Origin: Paludibacteraceae bacterium | Lineage (GTDB): Bacteria; Bacteroidota; Bacteroidia; Bacteroidales; Paludibacteraceae | DNA length: 44,964 nucleotides | Assembly: GCA_017456885.1 (NCBI GenBank) | Contig: JAFTIM010000018.1 | Span: forward strand, 1-44,964 | Direction of reading: 5' to 3' | Part shown: positions 25,435 to 33,281 of the stretch, in pieces | Position numbering within the stretch: the stretch's first letter is position 1 | Layout: every line of letters begins with the position of its first letter | Position numbers and translations under genes: made by a program | Notes under the pieces: model-generated | Seen by the model: only the letters and a program-made list of their open reading frames with translations | The model's database searches: none | What the model was told of the DNA's origin: nothing

Positions 25435-26502
25435 CTATTGTTTTTTGCGGATAAAAATCCTTTTATAAACTTTTTCTCCATTCACCAATGCTTGTGCCAC
25501 TCCGCTTTCCTCTTTCCATAATCCATTTGAGAACCCTTTTCCCTCACTTTCCGTCGCTCCCAAAATCTCAAACTGCTCGGAATTATACTTTCCAAAAAAC
25601 GTAATCGGCACGCCCATTGCTCCATCGTAATCCATAGGAATATTTTCAACTCTCGAAACCTCAATCGCACCATAATTGTCGTATTTCGGATACTCTTCGG
25701 GCAAATAGGTTTTGTATAAATCCAAAAATTCATGGCGTTTGTTATGGTCAAGGTTTGTAAACCATGCTGTACTGCCAACAGTTTGGTAACGTATGCCATT
25801 TTCTACTTTTTGTCCGGTTTTCTCGGGAAAATCATCGGTTATTCTAAACCACATTGATCCAGAGCCATTGCGACTCACTCCCAACCACATTTTGTTCTCT
25901 TTAATCAACTTAAAACAATCTTTGTATGTAATGGCATTTGAATTTCCTATTATCAAAAACTTTTTGTCGTACTGAACGAGTTGCGCCACATATTCGCGAA
26001 AGAGCGAAAACGGAGGATTGGTAACCACAATATCGGCCTCTTTGAGCAGTTCCACACACTCTGACGAGCGAAAATCGCCGTTGCCTCGCAGCGTTGTCAG
26101 CACATTTTTGTCGTTTTTTATCAGCCACTCCACGTCGGCCAGGTCGGTGGCGCCATCGCCGTTCGTATCGGGCACTTCGGTAATGACAATTTTGTGCGGC
26201 ACGCATGTTTTTTGCTGTTTGCCGTAGGGCGCTTCGGGTTCAAACAGACACATCTGCGTGTCGGCCACAGGCGAACCGTCGTAACAGGTGGCAATCAGTT
26301 TTTTCAAACCTAACTGATTGAAATTGAGCGCAAAATATTTGAAAAAGTTGCTTTCGTAAGGGTCGTCGCAGTTGCAGAACACCGTTTTGCCTGCGAAGTG
26401 CTGTTTGTAGTGCTTCAGTTCGTTGGCAATGTCGGTAAGTTGCGTGTAAAATTCATCTTTTTTCGCCTTGTTGGCGGCGTGTAAATTGCTATTTCCGGCC
26501 AT
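25435..26502 (-). CDS. EcoRI-type adenine-specific DNA methyltransferase
   Basis: 355 residues. The first 60 residues (AKKDEFYTQLTDIANELKHY, then FCNCDDPYESNFFKYF) and the catalytic motif ADIVVTNPPFSLF near 160 (NPPF, motif IV of N6-adenine methyltransferases) match the family of M.EcoRI. A later IIGNSNAITYKD block and AWFTNLDH also fit. Family members methylate an adenine, but this protein's target site is not readable. No EcoRI-type endonuclease follows. The next gene is a DUF262-HNH nuclease. A 10-bp inverted repeat sits 3 bases before the ATG and may control expression. The 5' part of the gene looks richer in G+C than the 3' part. Confidence 0.88.
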   Translation of the reverse strand: MAGNSNLHAANKAKKDEFYTQLTDIANELKHYKQHFAGKTVFCNCDDPYESNFFKYFALNFNQLGLKKLIATCYDGSPVADTQMCLFEPEAPYGKQQKTCVPHKIVITEVPDTNGDGATDLADVEWLIKNDKNVLTTLRGNGDFRSSECVELLKEADIVVTNPPFSLFREYVAQLVQYDKKFLIIGNSNAITYKDCFKLIKENKMWLGVSRNGSGSMWFRITDDFPEKTGQKVENGIRYQTVGSTAWFTNLDHNKRHEFLDLYKTYLPEEYPKYDNYGAIEVSRVENIPMDYDGAMGVPITFFGKYNSEQFEILGATESEGKGFSNGLWKEESGVAQALVNGEKVYKRIFIRKKQ

Positions 26503-26505
26503 AAA

Positions 26506-26535
26506 GATTGATAGTTTTGTGCATCACTATCAATC
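26506..26535 (-). promoter_or_regulatory. 10-bp inverted repeat at the methyltransferase start
   Basis: GATTGATAGT (26506-26515) and ACTATCAATC (26526-26535) are perfect arms with a 10-base spacer, ending 3 bases before the ATG at 26502. As DNA it could be an operator. As RNA it is a 10-bp hairpin next to the start codon that could limit translation. Restriction-modification genes often have such control, but no controller gene is next to it. Confidence 0.55.
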
Positions 26536-26562
26536 CACGCAACGCAAAAAGAAAGTGCGAGT

Positions 26563-26742
26563 TTCTTATCGCGTTACCAAGGCACCGACCAAGGAGACCT
26601 TTCCTAACATAAAAAACTCACACAAATTGTGTAAGCATTCTATATTCGTTAGGAAAAGCATCTTGTTAAAATGCCTTATACATTATTATTTGCTGTTTAT
26701 CTCCTTTATAAAACTTGGTCGGTTTTCGGTAAACGCGAAATA
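26563..26742. repeat. Nested inverted-repeat element, MITE-like or structured RNA
   Basis: This part of the 340-base gap between the methyltransferase and clpB is built of nested pairings. CGCGTTACC (26570-26578) pairs with GGTAAACGCG (26728-26737, one bulge). ACCGACCAAG (26584-26593) pairs with CTTGGTCGGT (26714-26723). GAGA (26594-26597) pairs with TCTC (26700-26703). Inside are the hairpin TTTCCTAAC/GTTAGGAAA (26600-26608 with 26648-26656), itself enclosing ACACAA/TTGTGT, and a smaller one near 26656-26677. There is no convincing gene. It could be a small non-autonomous transposable element with degenerate terminal repeats, or a folded RNA with a closing stem and two hairpins. A further hairpin (26773-26789) lies between it and the clpB terminator. 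Confidence 0.5.
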
Positions 26743-26808
26743 ATAGCTAATGCTTAATTAAAAAAATAAATGTCGTTGCACGCTTGCAACGTGTCGGCAA
26801 AGATAATG

Positions 26809-26836
26809 AAAAAGGAGAGAAACGTTTCTCTCCTTT
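26809..26836 (-). terminator. clpB terminator
   Basis: Perfect 26-base palindrome (26811-26836) that on the minus strand ends in five T. It lies just past the clpB stop at 26843. Confidence 0.85.
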
Positions 26837-26842
26837 CAAATT

Positions 26843-29430
26843 TTAGTTTTCGAACACCAGCGTATTGTTTTTTATCAGCACTTTTATCGGTCGCCGATTG
26901 TCCACATTGCCGGCAATAATCTGCTTGGACAATTCGTTGAGTACATACCGCTGAATGACACGCTTCACAGGACGTGCACCAAACTGCGGGTCGTAGCCCT
27001 CGTGCGCGATGAAACGCAAGGCTTCGTCGGTTACATCGAGCGTCAGACCGTTTTCGGCCAACGTCCGTTTCAGGCTGTCGAGTTGCAGTTCGACAATCTG
27101 CCGAATCTCGTTCTCCTGCAACGGCGTGAACATAATCAATTCGTCGATACGGTTCAAAAACTCGGGACGAATGGTCTGTTTCAACATCTCGAACACTTCG
27201 TTGCGCGTTTTTTCTATCACGCTCTCGCGATTGGCATCGGTCAGATGTTCAAAATTCTCGCGAATCAACTGCGACCCGAGGTTCGAAGTCATGATGATGA
27301 TGGTGTTTTTGAAATTTACCGTGCGCCCTTTGTTGTCGGTCAAACGACCATCGTCAAGCACTTGCAGCAACACGTTGAACACGTCGGGGTGCGCTTTTTC
27401 GATTTCGTCGAACAGCACCACGCTGTACGGTTTGCGGCGAATGGCTTCGGTGAGTTGTCCGCCCTCGTCGTAACCGACGTATCCGGGAGGCGCACCGATG
27501 AGTCGCGTTGCCGAAAACTTCTCCTGATACTCGCTCATGTCGATACGCGTCATCATGTTTTCGTCGTCGAACAGATAGTCGGCCAAGGCCTTGGCGAGTT
27601 CGGTTTTGCCCACGCCCGTCGTTCCCAAAAAGATGAACGATCCAATGGGGCGTTTCGGGTCTTGCAGTCCGGCACGACTGCGGCGAATGGCGTCGCTCAC
27701 GGCCACAATGGCATCGTGCTGCCCTACCACACGTTTGTGCAATTCCTCTTCGAGGTGCAACAGTTTTCGCGTTCGCTCTGCATCATTTTCGTTACGGGAA
27801 TGCCCGTCCAACGACTTACCACCTCGGCAATGTCGTCGCTATCGACCTCCTCTTTTATCAACGCCTCGCCGTGCTGCAACTCTTTCAGTTTGCTTTTGCT
27901 CTCTTCGATGGCGGCCTCGGCGGCTTTTATTTTGCCGTAACGGATTTCGGCCACTTTGCCGTAATCGCCTTCGCGTTCGGCGCGTTCGGCCTCGTATTTC
28001 AGTTGTTCGATGTCGATTTTCGATTGCTGAATCTTGTCAATCAGCGTCTTTTCGCTACTCCATTTGGCGCGCATTTTCTGACTTTCCTCTTTCAGATTGG
28101 CAATCTCCTTGGCCAACGACTCCAATTTCGGTTGGTCGTTTTCGCGTTTGATGGCTTCGCGTTCGATTTCGAGTTGTTTGATGTTACGTTCTATCGTGTC
28201 CAACTCCTCCGGCACCGAATCGACCTCCAAACGCAGTTTGGCGGCGGCCTCGTCCATCAGGTCGATGGCTTTGTCGGGCAAAAATCGGTCGCTGATGTAG
28301 CGGTTCGACAACTCGACGGCGGCAATAATCGCATCGTCTTTGATACGCACTTTGTGGTGATTTTCGTAACGCTCTTTCAGTCCACGCAAGATGGAAATGG
28401 TGCTTGCCTCGTCGGGTTCGTTCACCATCACTATCTGGAAACGGCGTTCGAGCGCCTTGTCTTTCTCGAAATATTTCTGATATTCATCAAGCGTGGTTGC
28501 CCCGATGGCACGCAGTTCGCCACGCGCCAAAGCCGGTTTCAGAATGTTGGCGGCATCCATGGCGCCTTCGCCTTTGCCCGCGCCCACCAACGTATGAATT
28601 TCGTCGATGAACAAGATGATTTCGCCTTCGGCTTTAATCACCTCATTCACAACGGCTTTCAGACGTTCCTCGAACTCGCCTTTGTATTTGGCACCGGCCA
28701 CAAGCGCGCCCATGTCGAGGCTGAAAATCTGTTTCGTTTTCAGATTTTCCGGCACGTCGCCACGCACGATTCGGTGTGCCAAACCTTCGGCAATGGCCGT
28801 TTTGCCGACACCGGGTTCGCCTATCAGAATCGGGTTGTTTTTGGTGCGTCGGCTCAAAATCTGCAACACGCGCCGAATCTCGTCATCGCGCCCGATAACG
28901 GGGTCGAGTTTGCCGCTGCGCGCCCGCTCGTTCAGGTTGATGGCGTATTTTTCGAGCGATTGATACGTGGTTTCGGCACTTTGGTCTTTCACTTTCGACC
29001 CTTTGCGCAGTTCGGCTATCGCCTCGCGCAACGCTTTGGTGTTCACGCCGGCATCTTGCAAGGGGCGTTGCATGGCGTTCTTCGTATCGACCAACGCCAG
29101 CAGCACATATTCGAGCGACACAAACTCGTCGCCGTCTTTTTGCGCCAGCGCTTCGGCACGCAACAGCACATCGTTCGTTTCGCGACTCAAATAGGGTTCG
29201 CCGCCGCTCACCTTGGGCAACGACGCCACCTCGCGCTCGACAACCGATGTCAGCAACGGCTCGTTCACCATCATTTTTCCGAACAGAAACGAAACCACGT
29301 TTTCGCCTTTTTCGATGACGGCTTTCAGCAAATGCGGCGTTTCGATGGCCTGTTGGCCATTCTGCGAAGCCAATTCAACAGCCCGCTGAACGGCTTCCTG
29401 CGATTTGATTGTAAATTTGTTGAAGTTCAT
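26843..29430 (-). pseudogene. clpB: ClpB disaggregase, broken by a single-base deletion
   Basis: Two overlapping frames together give a normal 862-residue ClpB. The first part (29430-27724) holds the Clp N domain, NBD1 (Walker A GEPGVGKT) and the coiled-coil middle domain. It runs to SERE, then shifts into [12 protein letters not shown] and stops. The second frame resumes at [16 protein letters not shown] and carries NBD2 ([15 protein letters not shown]) to the C-terminus at 26843. Restoring one A in the AAAA run at 27764-27767 (minus strand) rejoins the frames exactly, and the total length then divides by three. The site is not a classic slippery heptamer. Either the gene is truncated and inactive as a disaggregase, or a base was lost in sequencing. 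The start at 29430 (MNFNKFTIKSQEAVQ) matches the family. The gene appears richer in G+C than most neighbours. Confidence 0.85.
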
Positions 29431-29624
29431 ATTGTTGATTTTTAAGTTCTTTTCTTTTCTCGAAATTGTTTTTACAAATGCAGTGCCCAACTCTATCAAA
29501 CTCATAATCAAGACATTTTGACATAACAAAATTCTAAAAAACAGAATTTTTGACACTGTTTCGTACATAAAAAAACAAAAATGACAGAGAATAAGTTCTC
29601 AAACTGAAAATATTCATCACACAA

Positions 29625-29653
29625 CAAGAGGCACCTTACAAAGATGCCTCTTG
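29625..29653 (-). terminator. Hairpin after the HIRAN gene
   Basis: CAAGAGGCA (29625-29633) pairs with TGCCTCTTG (29645-29653). The T-run is poor (TTGTTGTG on the minus strand), so termination may be weak. The 255 bases between clpB and the HIRAN gene otherwise show AT-rich sequence and no clear gene. Confidence 0.5.
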
Positions 29654-29685
29654 CCCCAATAAACTTTTCAGAGAAATGCAAAAGT

Positions 29686-30018
29686 TTATTCTTTTCTCAA
29701 AAGATTCACTCGGATACGAACCTGATTATTTGGATGCTCGTCCTTATTAACCGAGGTAATGACACACTCAAAAATATCGGAATAACCATTATCAAGAAAA
29801 TCGGCAAGTTGTTTATTGCAACCCGACGGGATATAACCCACATGCAAATCGTTATAAAACAACGCAATCGCATTATGGTCAAACCTATTTTCATCCTCGT
29901 GCAACATTGTCAGTTTATCGCCCGGGCGCATCTGATCCAATACCAAATAACCCTCTGTATGACCAAAACCTGCCAAATTGCAATTAAGAAACTCCGTTTT
30001 ATTCTTTTTGATTAACAT
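29686..30018 (-). CDS. HIRAN domain protein
   Basis: 110 residues made of essentially one HIRAN domain: LAGFGHTEGYLVLDQMRPGD near 15, the signature EDENRFDHNAIALF near 42, HVGYIPSGCNKQLADFLDNG near 58 and a last strand VRIRVNLLRKE. HIRAN domains bind free 3' DNA ends in HLTF-type helicases and occur as stand-alone bacterial proteins of unknown role, often near DNA repair or defence genes. It lies 96 bases after the WYL regulator on the same strand, with its own TAATTTTG box in between. Confidence 0.82.
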   Translation of the reverse strand: MLIKKNKTEFLNCNLAGFGHTEGYLVLDQMRPGDKLTMLHEDENRFDHNAIALFYNDLHVGYIPSGCNKQLADFLDNGYSDIFECVITSVNKDEHPNNQVRIRVNLLRKE

Positions 30019-30063
30019 AACTATAAAATTTTTCGGTTAATACTTATTTATTGTTCTCACCAA

Positions 30064-30071
30064 CAAAATTA
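30064..30071 (-). promoter_or_regulatory. -7 box of the HIRAN gene
   Basis: TAATTTTG on the minus strand, an exact TAnnTTTG match, about 45 bases before the HIRAN ATG at 30018. No -33 TTG in place. Confidence 0.35.
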
Positions 30072-30114
30072 TCCCACAAGACGGACACCAGAAGTCAGTA
30101 TAATCAAAAATTTT

Positions 30115-31038
30115 CTATTTATCGCCGTAAATTCGAGTAAGAAGAATGCTTTCCCTTTTGAAATCCTCCCGCAGATGTTTCGGTTCCAATATTTCGAGAT
30201 GAGCGCCATGCTTACGCAATTCTTGAACAAAATCATAAGTAGGAGCCACGTCGTAATCAAAAACACTAAAAAGCTCATTTCGTTCCGATTCGCATTGACT
30301 ATCATGAATAGGAAGCGTACGTATGTAGTTGGCAGCAGGTGCCGACACCTTTATCTGAATATGTTCGGGGGTTACGATGCTGCGATCGATACCAAAATAA
30401 CCGTTGAAAAATGCGGCGGCGACAAAATCTTTCGGCATACGAAAAGAGCTGTCGGCGATTGTCAATTCCTTAACACGGTCGAGGGCATAAACGCGAGGAA
30501 TGGTTTCTTCAGGATGATTTTCGGGCTTCCCTACCAAATACCAACGTCTGTTAAATACTTTCAAGCAATAAGGCGACAACAAAAACGAATGCGATTCTGC
30601 ACAATCAAAACGTTGATAAGTAACTTTCAGGCGACGCCCTTCTTTCATAGCCGACACGATATTCGACAAATAACGGGAGCCTTCGGGAATACGCTCAAAA
30701 AGAATACGATTTTGCATATCACCTGCAAGATTTACCATATTGTTGATGGCAAAAGTATCGATGAGCCACGCACGCACACCACCTTGATTGAAGTCGCCCA
30801 ACGAAGCAAGCGCATATTCCTTGGTCGTACGATTGCATGTAATTTCTATGCCGAACAATTCGTAAATGGTATCCCTATGCCGATGAAAATTGCGTTCACC
30901 ATATTCAGTGGCATTGGTATCATTGTAGGGAGAATGCGCCCAACGCCGGTCAATCTCTTCACGAGTAATGTGTCCTGCCGAATAGATGGTATCTACCAAC
31001 CATATCAGCCGTTGAAAGAGTTTATTCTGTGCCGCCAT
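30115..31038 (-). CDS. WYL domain transcriptional regulator
   Basis: 307 residues. The N-terminal 90 residues form a winged helix (LIWLVDTIYSAGHITREEID, then ERNFHRHRDTIYELFGIEI). The WYL domain covers about 120-215 and includes VTYQRFDCAESHSFLLSPYCLKVFNRRWYLVG, with RWYLVG as the name-giving motif. A C-terminal WCX-like extension ends the protein (IQIKVSAPAANYIRTLP). WYL proteins sense small ligands such as nucleotides or nucleic acid and control DNA damage, CRISPR or phage defence genes. Its neighbour is a HIRAN protein. Divergent from greA. A TATCTTTG box lies 32 bases upstream. Confidence 0.9.
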   Translation of the reverse strand: MAAQNKLFQRLIWLVDTIYSAGHITREEIDRRWAHSPYNDTNATEYGERNFHRHRDTIYELFGIEITCNRTTKEYALASLGDFNQGGVRAWLIDTFAINNMVNLAGDMQNRILFERIPEGSRYLSNIVSAMKEGRRLKVTYQRFDCAESHSFLLSPYCLKVFNRRWYLVGKPENHPEETIPRVYALDRVKELTIADSSFRMPKDFVAAAFFNGYFGIDRSIVTPEHIQIKVSAPAANYIRTLPIHDSQCESERNELFSVFDYDVAPTYDFVQELRKHGAHLEILEPKHLREDFKRESILLTRIYGDK

Positions 31039-31070
31039 ACCTGTTTCTCGTTAAAAGTGTTTTCAGCAAA

Positions 31071-31078
31071 CAAAGATA
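31071..31078 (-). promoter_or_regulatory. -7 box of the WYL gene
   Basis: TATCTTTG on the minus strand, an exact TAnnTTTG match, 32 bases before the ATG at 31038. No clear -33 element. Confidence 0.4.
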
Positions 31079-31154
31079 ATAAAGGAACACAGATAAATCT
31101 TATTCCGAAGAACATAGTCTCAATTTTCTGGCAAAACAGTTTTTTGAAAAAAAT

Positions 31155-31185
31155 TTGGTTAAACAAAAAAAAGGGCGTAAGTTTG
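31155..31185 (+). promoter_or_regulatory. greA promoter
   Basis: TTG (31155-31157), exactly 20 bases, then TAAGTTTG (31178-31185): a full match to the phylum consensus. An untranslated leader of about 90 bases follows before the ATG at 31280. In it, CAGCTGAAAAACAGTTGG can form a small hairpin. Confidence 0.75.
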
Positions 31186-31279
31186 CAAACATAAATTATG
31201 AAGTAAATATAGTTCCAGCTGAAAAACAGTTGGGATTTTTTGTTGTCTAATTTTAACTAAAAAAAAGGAGAAAAACGTA

Positions 31280-31750
31280 ATGGCAGTAGTTTATCTGACA
31301 GAAGAGGGTTACAAAAAACTCGTAGATGAAGTAAATTATTTAGAATCTGTTGAGCGTCCCGCTATTTCGAAACAAATAGCCGAAGCTCGCGACAAAGGCG
31401 ACTTGTCCGAGAATGCAGAATACGACGCAGCAAAAGAGGCTCAAGGGCTTTTGGAAATGAAAATATCGCAACTGAAAGCCACCATTGCTCAAGCAAGAAT
31501 CATTGACGAAAGTCAGATTTCGACCGATAGTGTCCAAATCCTGAATAAAGTAAAAATACGCAACATTGCAAATGGCAAAGAGATGGTTTATACGCTTGTT
31601 GCCGAAAGCGAAGCTAATTTGAGAGAAGGGAAAATTGCTGTAAATACACCTATCGGGAAAGGTCTTCTCGGAAAGAAAAAAGGAGAAACTGTTGAAATTG
31701 CAGCACCTGTAGGCACCATGAAATTTGAAATTATAGAAATATCTATCTAA
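31280..31750 (+). CDS. greA: Transcript cleavage factor GreA
   Basis: 156 residues, normal length. The N-terminal coiled coil carries the acidic tip ARDKGDLSENAEYDAAKE near residues 37-53, whose Asp and Glu position metal in the RNA polymerase secondary channel to stimulate RNA cleavage in backtracked complexes. The C-terminal FKBP-like domain ends with TPIGKGLLGKKKGETVEI. It is the first gene of a unit with the HIT protein (3-base gap) and the 228-residue protein. An AAGGAG-like stretch lies just upstream, unusual for this phylum. Confidence 0.95.
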   Translation: MAVVYLTEEGYKKLVDEVNYLESVERPAISKQIAEARDKGDLSENAEYDAAKEAQGLLEMKISQLKATIAQARIIDESQISTDSVQILNKVKIRNIANGKEMVYTLVAESEANLREGKIAVNTPIGKGLLGKKKGETVEIAAPVGTMKFEIIEISI

Positions 31751-31753
31751 AAA

Positions 31754-32164
31754 ATGGCAACTATTTTTACAAAAATCATCAATGGAGAAATTCCCTGCTA
31801 CAAAGTGGCAGAAGATGAACACAACTTCGCTTTTCTCGACATAAACCCGATGACGAAAGGACACACGTTGGTGGTGCCAAAGTTGAGTGAGCCCGAAAGC
31901 GACTATATTTTTAATCTTGACGACGAAACATATACCCGTCTTATGGCTTTCTCTAAAAAAGTAGCAACGGCTATCGAGAAATCGATTGCATGCAAGCGTA
32001 TTGGAGTTGCCGTGATGGGCATGGAGGTGCCTCACGTTCACGTACATCTGATTCCTATCAACAAAGAATCGGATATGATAATCTCCAATCCGAAATTAAA
32101 ACTTGACGAGGCGGAGATGGCATCCATAGCGGCAAAAATAGCCGACAACTACCAAAAAGGTTAA
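31754..32164 (+). CDS. HIT family nucleotide hydrolase/transferase
   Basis: 136 residues. The histidine triad HVHVHLIP near residue 98 is intact, preceded by the family start FTKIINGEIPCYKVAED and FLDINPMTKGHTLVVPK. HINT-type proteins cleave AMP from small phosphoramidates and related nucleotides. Pairing with greA in one transcript is common in this phylum. The start is 3 bases after the greA stop. Confidence 0.92.
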   Translation: MATIFTKIINGEIPCYKVAEDEHNFAFLDINPMTKGHTLVVPKLSEPESDYIFNLDDETYTRLMAFSKKVATAIEKSIACKRIGVAVMGMEVPHVHVHLIPINKESDMIISNPKLKLDEAEMASIAAKIADNYQKG

Positions 32165-32188
32165 AACAAAACTACAAATTAGGATAGT

Positions 32189-32875
32189 GTGAAACTAAAC
32201 GAACAATTAGCAGAACTATATCGTTCGAAGTTTGACGGAATTGAAACCATGTATTCCGAATTGGAGAAATCGGGCATTAACGATTACTCAAATCCATTGT
32301 TACTCCATGTTTGGGAATATGAATACGAAAAAGCACCCTTCAAATTGATGTTTTTCGGACAAGAAACGAATGGCTGGGGAGCCGAGTTAAGTAATATTGA
32401 AGACATTCCTTCTGCCATGAGTGAATACGAAAGGTTTAATATGGGGCGCAATTACAACAGTACCTTTTGGAGTTGGATTCATTGGATAAATCAACAATTG
32501 GGCAACCCCAACAACAATGGTTTTATTTGGAACAACATATTGAAATTTGGCAAAAACGGCAGCATCGGAAAACCAGATAGAAAAGTTACCGAGTTGGAAA
32601 ACAAATATTTCAATGTGGCGCAAGAGGAGATTGCAATATTGAAACCTGATATCTGCATCTTTCTCTGCGGACCAAACTACGATGAACGTATCAAGGAAAA
32701 ATTTCCCGATGTCGAGTTTAATGAAGTGTCCGATTATCCCATTAGAGAGGTGGCACAACTAAAAAGCAGTCATCTTCCAAAACATTCTTATCGCACCTAT
32801 CATCCGGGGTATGGTCAACGACACGAAGATTGGTACGAAGGTGTTTTCGAGGCAGTTGTAAATTTAGTGAAATAA
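32189..32875 (+). CDS. Possible uracil-DNA-glycosylase-fold protein, function unknown
   Basis: 228 residues, no signal peptide. The start is GTG at 32189, since an in-frame stop lies three codons upstream and the next ATG is 19 codons in. FKLMFFGQETNGWG near residue 51, ILKPDICIFLCGP near 150 and YRTYHPGYGQR near 203 occur in the order and spacing of the nucleotide-binding Gly-Gln loop, central strand and His-Pro loop of uracil-DNA-glycosylase-like proteins. The match is by eye and weak, and a distant non-catalytic member is possible. It follows the HIT gene by 24 bases and precedes tRNA-Met by 132 bases. Confidence 0.6.
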   Translation: MKLNEQLAELYRSKFDGIETMYSELEKSGINDYSNPLLLHVWEYEYEKAPFKLMFFGQETNGWGAELSNIEDIPSAMSEYERFNMGRNYNSTFWSWIHWINQQLGNPNNNGFIWNNILKFGKNGSIGKPDRKVTELENKYFNVAQEEIAILKPDICIFLCGPNYDERIKEKFPDVEFNEVSDYPIREVAQLKSSHLPKHSYRTYHPGYGQRHEDWYEGVFEAVVNLVK

Positions 32876-32957
32876 CACCAACTGAATACTTTATAAATTC
32901 TGACATCTGAGGCGAAACCATTGAGATACAAATAAAGAAAAAAAACAATACTTTTTA

Positions 32958-32988
32958 TTGGAAATTTCGAAGAAAGATACTATTTTTG
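32958..32988 (+). promoter_or_regulatory. tRNA-Met promoter
   Basis: TTG (32958-32960), exactly 20 bases, TATTTTTG (32981-32988): a full consensus match, 19 bases before the tRNA. Confidence 0.75.
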
Positions 32989-33007
32989 CCAACCGAAAAA
33001 CAATGAT

Positions 33008-33081
33008 GGCGGGATAGCTCAGTTGGTTAGAGCGTCGGATTCATAACCCGGAGGTCTCGAGTTCAATTCTCGATCCCGCTA
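33008..33081 (+). tRNA. tRNA-Met (CAU)
   Basis: A 74-base cloverleaf: acceptor arm GGCGGGA with TCCCGCT (first pair G-U) and discriminator A, D-arm GCTC/GAGC, anticodon loop TTCATAA with anticodon CAT, T-arm TCGAG/CTCGA with loop TTCAATT. The CCA end is not encoded. One A-C mismatch closes the anticodon stem. It looks like an elongator Met tRNA. A CAU tRNA modified to read Ile AUA cannot be fully excluded. Confidence 0.93.
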
Positions 33082-33091
33082 CAAAAACAAG

Positions 33092-33130
33092 CAGAAAATC
33101 TTCTCTTTTAGAGGAGATTTTCTGTTTTTT
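33092..33130 (+). terminator. Terminator after tRNA-Met
   Basis: 15-bp stem (33092-33106 with 33110-33124, one G-U) with a TTT loop, followed by seven T. Confidence 0.9.
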
Positions 33131-33219
33131 TAAGATACTCGTTCTCCTCAAGTATAGGTATTCCATTTCCCAAATCAAAAAATCCATTTTTTATCTGATT
33201 TTATTACAAGCAAAACATC

Positions 33220-33246
33220 TTGATTTCACAAAATGGACTATCTTTG
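33220..33246 (+). promoter_or_regulatory. Likely glyA promoter
   Basis: TATCTTTG (33239-33246) is an exact -7 box. TTG at 33220-33222 is 16 bases upstream, shorter than the usual 20. It lies 35 bases before the ATG. Confidence 0.5.
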
Positions 33247-33281
33247 CAACTTAAAATTTCACTCCTTTAATAAAAAACTCA

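Noticed and set aside
26584-26608. GGAGACC string resembling the B12 box of cobalamin riboswitches
   Set aside because: Only the short core matches, no other riboswitch segments are present, and no plus-strand gene follows.
26468-26743. 91-codon plus-strand frame in the methyltransferase-clpB gap
   Set aside because: Begins inside the methyltransferase gene on the other strand and runs through the inverted-repeat element. No family resemblance.
27724-27811. Programmed frameshifting to make full ClpB
   Set aside because: No classic slippery heptamer with a downstream structure, and ClpB is not known to use frameshifting. A simple one-base loss explains it.
27871-29445. Open frame of 524 codons on the plus strand opposite clpB
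   Set aside because: Antisense shadow caused by clpB codon usage. The translation is His/Phe-rich with no recognisable family, while the minus strand is clearly ClpB.
32876-33281. tRNA-Met as attachment site of an integrated element
   Set aside because: No repeat of the tRNA 3' end, integrase or phage gene was seen on either side.
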